Shown here: piece after piece, positions 40,868 through 47,143 of the stretch
How positions within the stretch are numbered: the first letter of the stretch is position 1
Layout: each line of letters starts with the position of its first letter
The notes under the pieces: generated by a model
Told to the model about the DNA's origin: nothing
The model's database searches: none
What the model saw: only the letters and a program-made list of their open reading frames with translations
Origin: an uncultured Peptococcaceae bacterium
GTDB taxonomy: Bacteria > Bacillota > Peptococcia > Peptococcales > Peptococcaceae
Direction of reading: 5' to 3'
Length of the DNA: 47,143 nucleotides
Assembly: GCA_900552455.1 (NCBI GenBank)
Contig: URZX01000020.1
Coordinates: 1-47,143, forward strand
Position numbers and translations under genes: made by a program

Positions 40868-42103
40868 TTGAATTTGAAAAAATGGACCAGCGCACTGACT
40901 CTCTGCGCAGTGACCCTCGCCTGCACGGCCATGCCAGCCGCAGCAGCAGATGACACCGCTCTTGTTGGCGGCAGCACTTCGCCAAACCTGCAGGCAGCTG
41001 CCGACGCCATGGCAGCCGCTATGAATCAGATGAACGGCAACGGCAGCGTCACGCCGGACAACAACGGCTCCGGTGCACAGCAGCCATCCACTGGCGATAC
41101 CGAATCTGTCGGCATCGACTACGTGACACTGACCAGCCCGGCGACCACCATCGACGGCCAAACTTATCTGCCACTCCGCGCCACTTTCAGCGCATTCAAG
41201 GATCAGGCGATGAGCGTTGAATGGCAGCCAGACGGCCAGCAGAAACTGAAACTCACCACCACCGGCGGCACCGCTTACGAAGTATATCTCACCGCTGCAG
41301 GAGACGGACTCCAGCTGCAGCAGGGCGGTACCACCTATACCTTGAAGAACGTCAGCGGCAGCACTTATGTGACCATTGATTTCTTCCAGGCCATCGTTGA
41401 AAATGCAAACATCAGCCTTTCCGGCAGCCAGATCCTCGTGCTCACTTCCACCAATGGTCAGAGCGTTTGGAGCGGCAATTTCTGGACAGGCATGAACAGC
41501 TACCAGGTTCCTGTTGTTGAGCCAGAACCAACTCCGGTTCCTGAACCAACTCCAGAGCCAACACCAGAACCTGAAGTGCCAGATATCACCTATCCAGACG
41601 TGAACGAACCAGTCACCCCACCAGCCGACAACAACACCAGCAATGGCGGCACGACCGGCAACGGTTCCAACGGTAACGGCGGCACCACCGGCGGCAGCTC
41701 CGTCATCATTGGTGACAACCTGCTCTGGCCAGCCAACAGTAAGGTCATCAATTCCAACTATGGCTATCGCATCGACCCAGTCGGCGGCGTCCTCGGCGAC
41801 TTCCACCTTGGGCTGGATATCAACGGCTCCACCGGCGATCCTGTCTATGCAGCACAGGGCGGCACCGTTATCCGCGCTTCCTGGTTCTCCACCTATGGCA
41901 ACTGCATCGACATTCAGCATCCAAGCGGCCTCGTGACCCGCTATGCGCATCTCAGCGCTTACCACGTTTCTGTTGGCGACACCGTCAGCCAGGGACAGGT
42001 TATCGCTGATATCGGCGCAACCGGCAACGTCACCGGCCCACATCTCCACTTCGAGACCATCGTCAATGGCTCTACCGTGGACCCATTGAGCTACTTTAAT
42101 TGA
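40868..42103 (+). CDS. Secreted M23 (LytM) endopeptidase with CuAO-like domain, TTG start
   Basis: 411-residue exported wall hydrolase. Signal peptide at about 1-27 (PAAAA-D). The CuAO-like region with QTYLPLRATFSAFKDQ (about 90-215) corresponds closely to the NlpC/P60 protein at 12494. A linker of Pro-Glu-Thr-Pro repeats and a Gly/Asn/Ser stretch (about 216-280) leads to an M23 metallopeptidase with His313 and Asp317 (FHLGLDI), His361 (RYAHLS) and His392/His394 (HLHFE), a complete zinc and catalytic set. Such enzymes cut peptide cross-links. The TTG start after GGAAGGACGTGACC is conserved with the paralogue. Confidence 0.9.
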   Translation: MNLKKWTSALTLCAVTLACTAMPAAAADDTALVGGSTSPNLQAAADAMAAAMNQMNGNGSVTPDNNGSGAQQPSTGDTESVGIDYVTLTSPATTIDGQTYLPLRATFSAFKDQAMSVEWQPDGQQKLKLTTTGGTAYEVYLTAAGDGLQLQQGGTTYTLKNVSGSTYVTIDFFQAIVENANISLSGSQILVLTSTNGQSVWSGNFWTGMNSYQVPVVEPEPTPVPEPTPEPTPEPEVPDITYPDVNEPVTPPADNNTSNGGTTGNGSNGNGGTTGGSSVIIGDNLLWPANSKVINSNYGYRIDPVGGVLGDFHLGLDINGSTGDPVYAAQGGTVIRASWFSTYGNCIDIQHPSGLVTRYAHLSAYHVSVGDTVSQGQVIADIGATGNVTGPHLHFETIVNGSTVDPLSYFN

Positions 42104-42109
42104 TCGTAA

Positions 42110-42149
42110 AAAAAGATCGACGCTTCGTGATGGAGCGTCGATCTTTTTT
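42110..42149 (+). terminator. Terminator after the M23 gene
   Basis: GATCGACGCT / AGCGTCGATC stem (42115-42124, 42134-42143), A-rich before and six T after. Confidence 0.93.
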
Positions 42150-42161
42150 CGCTTATACGAC

Positions 42162-42195
42162 AACAGCCAGCGTTTCAAACGAAACGCTGGCTGTT
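42162..42195 (-). terminator. Hairpin after the ferredoxin gene
   Basis: Perfect 15-bp stem AACAGCCAGCGTTTC / GAAACGCTGGCTGTT with a 4-nt loop. It lies 17 nt beyond the ferredoxin stop codon on the minus strand and probably ends that unit; the T tract is weak. Confidence 0.7.
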
Positions 42196-42211
42196 TGTAG
42201 TTCGTGCGGGA

Positions 42212-42400
42212 TCATTCGTCCCAGGAAATGCAGCTTGCTGGGCACATCTTCATCGCTTCTTCCACATCGGGTTTGTTTTCTTCAGTGGCTTCGGCGATCG
42301 GTTCTGCAGTGCCGCGGTCGGTCATGGCAAATACTGCTGGGCAAAGGGCTTCGCAGCTGCCGCAGCCAACGCAGGCGCTTTCATCGATGGTTACATACAT
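42212..42400 (-). CDS. Single-cluster [4Fe-4S] ferredoxin
   Basis: 62-residue ferredoxin. Cys10, Cys13, Cys16 and Cys53 fit the four ligands of one [4Fe-4S] cluster (CVGCGSCEALCP, then CPASC). Cys20 and Cys57 are the extra pair that forms a disulfide in Thermotoga- and Desulfovibrio-type ferredoxins. It is acidic, as expected for a soluble low-potential electron carrier; its partner is not indicated by the neighbours. GAAGGAGAG precedes the ATG. It follows DUF523 by 45 nt. Confidence 0.93.
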   Translation of the reverse strand: MYVTIDESACVGCGSCEALCPAVFAMTDRGTAEPIAEATEENKPDVEEAMKMCPASCISWDE

Positions 42401-42445
42401 GGGCGTTCTCTCCTTCTCTTAATCTCTTTGCAACGGGTGACGGTT

Positions 42446-42919
42446 TTATTCACTGATCGCGGTGTCGTCAAAATCCTCGTCTGAAAACACAGTGATCCCT
42501 GCATCGAGCAACGCTTTCGCAGCGCAGCCTGGGCGGTCCACAAGCGTGTGTGTGAAACTGCCGTCGTAGGAATTCTTTGGTCCGCAGGCTGGGCTGCGGC
42601 TTTTGAGGATCGCGTAGTGGATGTGAAAATCGCGGCAGAGCGTCACAGCGCGTTCAGCGCCAGCTGCGTAGGCCGCCGTCACATCCTCTCCTTCGCTGTT
42701 GATGACACGCCCGTCAGGCTGGATCTCAGCCGGCAGCCGCGGCGTCGACAACCCGCCGTAGGTTTCCGGGCAGAAAGGAATGAAGGAATATTCCCGATTG
42801 TAGGACAGAATCCGTTCGTTCGGTTTCGATTCCCCGTCGTATCGGCAGGCCACACCCAGCAGGCAGGCGCTCACCAATACCATCGTCGGATTTTTCTTAG
42901 TTGGTTGTTCGTCGTTCAC
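42446..42919 (-). CDS. DUF523 family protein
   Basis: 157-residue DUF523 protein with MVLVSACLLGVACRYDG, FCPETYGGL, SRSPACGPKNSYDG and a conserved C-terminal acidic end. Several Cys are conserved in the family; function unknown. The start is GTG 42919, where AAGGAGGAG lies about 8 nt upstream; the longer frame would run through the upstream gene. It overlaps that gene by 23 nt, which implies coupling. Confidence 0.85.
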   Translation of the reverse strand: MNDEQPTKKNPTMVLVSACLLGVACRYDGESKPNERILSYNREYSFIPFCPETYGGLSTPRLPAEIQPDGRVINSEGEDVTAAYAAGAERAVTLCRDFHIHYAILKSRSPACGPKNSYDGSFTHTLVDRPGCAAKALLDAGITVFSDEDFDDTAISE

Positions 42920-43253
42920 GGGGACGTCTCCTCCTTCCCGTGTAGTTCGGCCGGATCCGCAGGAGGGACAACGTCGGCAGACCCGCTTCATCTTCGCGCA
43001 CTTCCGCCACGTCAACCCAGAGCCCGTTTTCCAGCACGCTTTTCGCTTTCACCAGCCAACGTTCGTTGTCGTCGTCCCGATCCAGGCGATAGGTGTGCGG
43101 TTCGCTGAACGGCACCTCCAGCGCATAATCCGCCAGCACATTCGCCAGCATCGTGCGCCACGGCTCCGCCTGCAGCACAAGCTCTGTCATGCATCCGCAA
43201 GGAGAACGACGCGTCGCACCGATCGCCTTGCCGTGTTCACTGTAAATGATCAT
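42897..43253 (-). CDS. Small hypothetical protein
   Basis: 118 residues, not recognised. It begins MIIYSEHGKAIGATRRSPCG, has two Cys (CGC), a Trp-containing middle segment and a very basic end (GRRRRPRERR). No signal peptide or membrane segment. The ATG 43253 has AAAGGA about 9 nt upstream. It is the first gene of an apparent unit with DUF523 and the ferredoxin, which could hint at a redox or metal role, but this is only context. Confidence 0.65.
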   Translation of the reverse strand: MIIYSEHGKAIGATRRSPCGCMTELVLQAEPWRTMLANVLADYALEVPFSEPHTYRLDRDDDNERWLVKAKSVLENGLWVDVAEVREDEAGLPTLSLLRIRPNYTGRRRRPRERRTTN

Positions 43254-43300
43254 GATGATCCGTCCTTTGTTCACATTGACAGGTTTCCCTGCCTGCTTAT

Positions 43301-43330
43301 AGTATACCCCGCCGCCTCGCCGTTGTCCAA
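43301..43330 (-). promoter_or_regulatory. Promoter of the small hypothetical - DUF523 - ferredoxin unit
   Basis: On the minus strand TTGGAC (43325-43330), an 18-nt spacer and TATACT (43301-43306). Confidence 0.55.
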
Positions 43331-43659
43331 GAAAATGATAAGGACTTGTATATTTCCTGTGAAGAAATGCGTCGCCGTTGGTTATTAATTTTATAAATAC
43401 TAAGATTCTAACTATAAAAAACACAACTTATCAAATTTCCCGCCAAAACGGAAAATTTTTCCCGATCCAACCGGTCAGAAAATGACCGTTCTTTCATAAA
43501 TGCATTGTAATAATCCGACTATTGGCCTGGATTTGTGCAACAACCCCCTATACAATTTAGGAAAAAAACCCTTATAATGCACATAACCTGCAGCGCATTT
43601 GCTGTATTGGATATTATTTCGGGGAGGAAATATCGTCAAAAAGTAAAGGAGAGAGCATT
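43331..43659. promoter_or_regulatory. Control region before the amino-acid permease
   Basis: AT-rich, no gene. CGGTCA / TGACCG (43472-43477, 43483-43488) is an inverted repeat with a 5-nt spacer, a candidate operator. A TATAAT at 43573-43578 is the likely -10; the -35 is poor (TATACA near 43549). The leader is about 75 nt long. Confidence 0.45.
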
Positions 43660-45087
43660 ATGTCACAACAACAGCAAGACGTTCAATTTGAGAAAAAGCT
43701 CAGCCCTCTCGGCGTCTGGGGGCTCGCCATCGGCGCCATGATCGGTTGGGGCTGCTTCGTCATGCCTGGCGACCAGCTTCTGCCAGATGCCGGCCCGATC
43801 GGGGCCACCCTCGGTCTCATCCTCGGCGCCTGCATGATCGTCATCATCAGTTTCAGTTATAGTTATCTCATCAGTAAATATCCAGTATCCGGTGGTGAAT
43901 TCGTTTACGCCGACACCGCGTTCGGCAAGACCCACGCCTTCCTCTGCGGTTGGTTCATCTCCATCGCTTACTGGGCGCTCATTCCGATGAACGGCACCGC
44001 CGTCGGCCTTGTCGCACGTTATCTCATTCCTGGGCCGCTGCAGGCTGTTAAGCTTTACGAGATCGCCGGCTGGCCGGTTTATCTCGGCGAGCTCATCGTC
44101 TGCATCGCTGCCATCGTCATCATCGGCGTCGTCAACATGCGCGGCGTTGAAGCAGCTGGCTGGTTCCAGACCGCCGTTGCCGTTGGTCTCGTCGGCTCCA
44201 TGCTCGTCATCGCAGCCGCCGTGCTCATGGGTGGTCCAGACTGGTCCAACCTCAAACCATTCTTCGCCCCTGACAAAACTGCGCTGTCCAGCGTGTTCAC
44301 CATCGCTGCACTCGCACCATGGGCCTTCGTTGGCTTCGACTGCATCCCACAGGCTTCCGAAGAATATTCCTTCTCCAATAAGAAGACCAAAGCCCTTCTC
44401 ATCAGTTCCATTTCTGTGGCAGCACTCATGTACATGATCGCAAACACCGCCACCGCCATTGTGGAACCATGGGAGCTCTTCATCGCTGAAAACAGCAGCT
44501 GGCCAACCGGCGCTGCCATCGAACAGCTCATCGGCACCATCGGCCTCATCCTTCTGGCCATCGCCATGCTCTGCGGCATCGTATCCGGGCTCAACGCGTT
44601 CTATCTCGCCGGCAGCCGTCTGCTCTATTCCATGGCCATCGCAGAAGCCATCCCAGCACCATTCGGCAAGCTCGATCCGAAGTACAAAGTCCCACGCTTC
44701 GGCATCATGTTCATGATGATCCTTGCCATCATCGCGCCATTCTTTGGCCGCCAGGTGCTCAGCTGGCTCGTTGACATGACCGCCGTCGGCGCTGACATGG
44801 GTTTCACCTACACCACAGCGTCTGCCTTCGTCATCGCTCGTCGTGCTGGCGACAAGAAACAGGCCGTCATCTCCTTCATCGGCCTCTGCTTCGCCATCTT
44901 CTTCATCTGCCTGCTCATCCTGCCATTCTCGCCAGGTTTCCTCAGCCCACAGGCTTGGGCATTCCTCGTGGCATGGCTCGTGCTCGGTTTCATCTTCTTC
45001 ATGGTTAAGCGCAAAACCTACTACAGCTCCACCGCGCTCCAGGAAAAAGTTGCTATCATCGCAGCAGAAAACGAAGATCGCGACTAA
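43660..45087 (+). CDS. APC-family amino-acid permease
   Basis: 475-residue amino acid-polyamine-organocation transporter with about twelve membrane segments. The N-terminal GVWGLAIGAMIGWGCFVMPG contains the GAMIGxG substrate loop of helix 1, and FVGFDCIPQASEEY corresponds to helix 6. The N-terminus (SQQQQDVQFEKKLS) and C-terminus are cytoplasmic. Substrate unknown. AAAGGAGAG precedes the ATG. Codon use is strongly C-ending, unlike the G-ending genes near oriC. Monocistronic. Confidence 0.92.
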   Translation: MSQQQQDVQFEKKLSPLGVWGLAIGAMIGWGCFVMPGDQLLPDAGPIGATLGLILGACMIVIISFSYSYLISKYPVSGGEFVYADTAFGKTHAFLCGWFISIAYWALIPMNGTAVGLVARYLIPGPLQAVKLYEIAGWPVYLGELIVCIAAIVIIGVVNMRGVEAAGWFQTAVAVGLVGSMLVIAAAVLMGGPDWSNLKPFFAPDKTALSSVFTIAALAPWAFVGFDCIPQASEEYSFSNKKTKALLISSISVAALMYMIANTATAIVEPWELFIAENSSWPTGAAIEQLIGTIGLILLAIAMLCGIVSGLNAFYLAGSRLLYSMAIAEAIPAPFGKLDPKYKVPRFGIMFMMILAIIAPFFGRQVLSWLVDMTAVGADMGFTYTTASAFVIARRAGDKKQAVISFIGLCFAIFFICLLILPFSPGFLSPQAWAFLVAWLVLGFIFFMVKRKTYYSSTALQEKVAIIAAENEDRD

Positions 45088-45132
45088 AAACCTCGAAAAC
45101 TCCCAAAAGTTTTATATATTTCTCCTCGCTTG

Positions 45133-45167
45133 CCCCACCGCATCCTTCCTGCGGTGGGGAATTTTTA
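45133..45167 (+). terminator. Terminator after the permease
   Basis: Perfect 10-bp stem CCCCACCGCA / TGCGGTGGGG, 7-nt loop, then ATTTTTATG. Confidence 0.9.
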
Positions 45168-45398
45168 TGAAAAAGCGCGCTCATGTGTCGATTACGACGT
45201 GAGCGCGTCGTTTACGACAGAAACCAGATTTCGCCGCCGTTTTCTGCTATAATATAAGATTTCCCTGCAGCGTCGCAGGGATATTTTGTTTATTGTCATA
45301 ACTTAACCAAATCATATTTGTATATGTTTTAACAATGCGTTATCCTCTATATATAGTGTTAACCTGCCGCAAACAATACTAGAAAAGGAGGCCTTTCC
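45168..45398. promoter_or_regulatory. Region before the IS3-family genes: inverted repeat, promoter and immediate hairpin
   Basis: CGCGCTCA / TGAGCGCG (45176-45183, 45200-45207) is an 8-bp inverted repeat. TGC-TATAAT (TATAAT 45248-45253) is an extended -10. Starting about 8 nt later, TCCCTGC / GCAGGGA (45262-45268, 45275-45281) plus TATTTTGTTT forms a terminator-like hairpin at the predicted transcript start. The rest is AT-rich with no gene. Confidence 0.45.
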
Positions 45399-46088
45399 AT
45401 GAGACAACGAAAATTGACCGACCAGCAGCGCATCGATGCCGTGACCGCCTATCTTGCCGGTGCAGGCAGCTATCAGGCCGTCGCCGAGCAGTTCCAGATC
45501 AGCTCCCGCACATTGCGCGATCTTGTCGCCCTCTATCAGTATCATGGGCCCGACGCTCTTAAAAGCTCAGTGACCAACAACACCTATCCGCCAGAGCTCA
45601 AACGTCAGGCCGTCGAGGAGTATCAATCCGGTCAGGGGACCCAGCGCGACATCTGCCTCAAGTATAACATCCGCGCCCGCACCCAGCTGCGCAACTGGAT
45701 CCGTCAATATGGCAGCGGTGATCTCTCGTCCGCCGCGCCCCCGCGCGCCAATCTGCGCAAGAAAAAGACCATCCCCGGGCGCAAGACCACCCTCGACGAA
45801 CGCATCAACATCGTCAGCCATTGTCTTACCAACGACAGAAATTACGAGCTTTCCGCCCGCACCCACAGCGTCAGCTATCAGCAGGTGTATTCCTGGGTCA
45901 AAAAATATGACGCCTACGGACTCGACGGCCTCCTCGACGGACGCGGCCGACATCGCGATCCAGCGCGCATGGATCCCCTCGAACGTGCAGAATACGAAAA
46001 CAAGATCCTCCAGGACAAGATCACCCGCCTCGAGACAGAAGTGCTCGCGTTAAAAAAACTGCGCGACCTCGAAAGGAGGTGGGACTGA
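45399..46088 (+). CDS. IS3-family transposase OrfA (helix-turn-helix)
   Basis: 229 residues with three helix-turn-helix-like units (about 8-48, 62-105, 128-178, for example ISSRTLRDLVALYQYHG and SYQQVYSWVKKYDAYG) and a C-terminal coiled coil (YENKILQDKITRLETEVLALKK). It binds the element ends. AAAAGGAGG precedes the ATG. Near its end the codons TTA AAA AAA form a slippery run for -1 frameshifting into OrfB. Confidence 0.9.
   Translation: MRQRKLTDQQRIDAVTAYLAGAGSYQAVAEQFQISSRTLRDLVALYQYHGPDALKSSVTNNTYPPELKRQAVEEYQSGQGTQRDICLKYNIRARTQLRNWIRQYGSGDLSSAAPPRANLRKKKTIPGRKTTLDERINIVSHCLTNDRNYELSARTHSVSYQQVYSWVKKYDAYGLDGLLDGRGRHRDPARMDPLERAEYENKILQDKITRLETEVLALKKLRDLERRWD
46052..46083 (+). other. Programmed -1 frameshift signal of the IS
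   Basis: A-AAA-AAA heptamer (46052-46058) in the OrfA frame, with the -1 frame open from there into OrfB. AAAGGAGGTGG (46072-46082) follows 13 nt later and can also initiate OrfB alone, for example at GTG 46094. Confidence 0.72.
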
Positions 46089-46975
46089 CCGGCGTGCGCC
46101 ATGAATTGGAATACATCGTCGTCCAGGATATGGCGCAGCTCGGCCACCCCATCACCTGGGTCTGTCAGGCACTTTCCATCAGCCGCTCCGCTTATTACCA
46201 TTGGCTCCACCGCACCCCATCCGCCCGCGAGCGCGAAAACAGACACATCCTCGACGAAATGCGCCATCTCTACCAGGCCTATCGCGGCATCTACGGCTAT
46301 CGCCGACTCGCCGACGAATACAACGCCATCCACCACACCAACTACAACGAAAAACGCTTCCACAGACTCGCCAAGATCGGCAATCTTCGCGCCATCATCC
46401 GCACAAAACAGCCCGCTCCTCATGCCGCCCCACTCATGCAGCTCCCTGCAAACATCCTCGCCCGCGATTTTGTCGCCCAGGCTCCCAACGAAAAATGGCT
46501 CACCGACGTCACCGAGCTTGAATACGCTTCCGGTCAGAAACTTTATCTTTCAGCCATCCTCGATCTCAAAGCCAACGACATAGTCGCCTTCAACATCAGC
46601 CCCTCCAACAATAACAACCTCGTCTTCACCACCTTTGACCGCGCCATCGAAAAATATCCCGACGCCCATCCCCTCGTGCACAGCGACCGCGGTTTTCAGT
46701 ACACAAATCTCAAATTTAAGATCAAACTCCGCAAGCAAGGCATGCTCCAGAGCATGTCCCGCGCCGGCATGTGCGTCGACAACGCCCCAATGGAAGCATT
46801 TTGGGGCACCCTCAAAAGCGAAATGTATCACCTCGACCAGTTCGACGATTACGACACCCTCGCCCAGGCCATCTGCGACTACATCCATTTTTACAACACA
46901 CGCCGCCTCGACAAACTTCCGCCCCTCGCATATCGCGCCCAGCAAGCCCTCCTCAGCGAAAGCGGAGAATCTTAG
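46079..46975 (+). CDS. IS3-family transposase OrfB (DDE integrase)
   Basis: About 298 residues, most likely made as an OrfAB fusion. N-terminal HTH_21-type region (YRGIYGYRRLADEYN), then an rve integrase core with Asp143 (KWLTDVTEL), Asp203 (HSDRGFQYT) and Glu239 (PMEAFWGTLKSE); the last two are 35 residues apart, giving DD(35)E. The C-terminal FYNTRRLDKLPPLAYR is typical. The frame start at 46079 is nominal; the real start is either the frameshift or GTG 46094. Codons are strongly C-ending, like the neighbouring chromosomal genes, so the element is not compositionally foreign. Confidence 0.9.
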   Translation: MGLTGVRHELEYIVVQDMAQLGHPITWVCQALSISRSAYYHWLHRTPSARERENRHILDEMRHLYQAYRGIYGYRRLADEYNAIHHTNYNEKRFHRLAKIGNLRAIIRTKQPAPHAAPLMQLPANILARDFVAQAPNEKWLTDVTELEYASGQKLYLSAILDLKANDIVAFNISPSNNNNLVFTTFDRAIEKYPDAHPLVHSDRGFQYTNLKFKIKLRKQGMLQSMSRAGMCVDNAPMEAFWGTLKSEMYHLDQFDDYDTLAQAICDYIHFYNTRRLDKLPPLAYRAQQALLSESGES

Positions 46976-47025
46976 CACGCCCCGCCCATATTAAGGAAAG
47001 AAATCGACACATTCACCACACAACC

Positions 47026-47062
47026 AAGGATTGGAGCCACCCGCTCCAATCCTTTCCTTTAT
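47026..47062 (+). terminator. Terminator after the IS
   Basis: Perfect 12-bp stem AAGGATTGGAGC / GCTCCAATCCTT (47026-47037, 47043-47054) with a 5-nt loop and pyrimidine-rich tail. A further GGGGCTTT / AAAGCCCC hairpin lies at 47090-47110; its role is unknown as the window ends there. Confidence 0.78.
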
Positions 47063-47143
47063 ATAGGAAGAAAACATCATTTTTTCCGGGGGGCTTTCTC
47101 GTAAAGCCCCGTCAAACGCCAGGGGGGATGATCCATTTTTGGG

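Larger units (their letters stand above)
45399..46975 (+). mobile_element. IS3-family (IS150-like) insertion sequence, coding part
   Basis: Two overlapping frames typical of IS3-family elements: OrfA with helix-turn-helix repeats and a leucine zipper, and OrfB with a DDE integrase core, OrfB being in the -1 frame. Both frames are intact, so the element may be active. I could not find clear terminal inverted repeats or a target duplication. The true ends are therefore unknown and only the coding extent is given. Confidence 0.82.

Noticed and set aside
1..47143. tRNA, rRNA, CRISPR arrays and known riboswitches
   Set aside because: Reading the intergenic regions, I saw no T-loop/anticodon patterns, repeat-spacer arrays or riboswitch cores that I recognise. 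A covariance-model scan would be needed to exclude diverged ones.

Overview
The window is a replication-origin region from a moderately GC-rich Gram-positive-type bacterium of the Bacillota. I lean towards a clostridial or Negativicutes-like lineage but cannot name a genus. Evidence for this is the rpmH-rnpA-yidD-yidC-jag cluster next to dnaA, a bipartite DnaA-box origin with DnaA-trios, a parS/ParA/ParB locus, an AmaP-DUF2273-Asp23 cassette, DUF951, RicT/YaaT, strong AGGAGG ribosome-binding sites, and secreted proteins with copper-amine-oxidase-like domains. No rRNA, tRNA or CRISPR array was recognised.

Layout. 1-2.6 kb (minus strand): rpmH (too short for routine ORF calling), rnpA, yidD, yidC, jag. 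2.6-5.36 kb: oriC, split by dnaA, with DnaA boxes on both sides and the likely unwinding element just before dnaN. 5.36-7.6 kb: dnaN and recF, then lon instead of gyrB/gyrA, preceded by a CIRCE-like operator. 10-13.7 kb: a small acidic-tailed membrane protein and two secreted NlpC/P60 wall hydrolases. 13.8-18.2 kb: a DMT transporter, a four-helix-bundle gene inside an AT-rich repeat-bounded element, an FAH-family enzyme, and the tsaC-ywlE-rpiB operon. 18.3-21 kb: a large secreted protein and a DUF5131 protein. 21.1-25.1 kb: mnmE-mnmG-rsmG, then an intergenic DnaA-box cluster. 25.4-32.6 kb: threonine aldolase (minus), three perfect parS sites, parA-parB, a flavoprotein, cvpA, a YtqA-type radical SAM gene, mscS and DUF951.

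32.7-40.5 kb: a hypothetical gene (minus), then a block with the order known from Bacillus subtilis (decarboxylase, holB, ricT, trmN6-like, rsmI), followed by amaP-DUF2273-asp23. 40.8-43.3 kb: a secreted M23 endopeptidase, and a minus-strand set of ferredoxin, DUF523 and a small unknown protein. 43.6-47.1 kb: an APC amino-acid permease and an IS3-family (IS150-like) transposase pair with a programmed -1 frameshift signal.

How it fits together. Most genes serve replication initiation (dnaA, dnaN, recF, holB), segregation (parABS), tRNA and rRNA modification (mnmE, mnmG, rsmG, tsaC, trmN6, rsmI, rnpA), membrane-protein insertion (yidC, yidD, jag) and envelope maintenance (the hydrolases, Asp23/AmaP, mscS). 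The most unusual signals are: a conserved promoter plus structured 5' leader shared by two wall-hydrolase genes 28 kb apart (12.3 and 40.7 kb), which have matching N-terminal halves but different catalytic domains; a pair of AT-rich terminal-repeat elements, one carrying the four-helix-bundle gene and one empty; the CIRCE-like site before lon; a second DnaA-box cluster after rsmG; and a reversal of GC skew within one run of co-directional genes.
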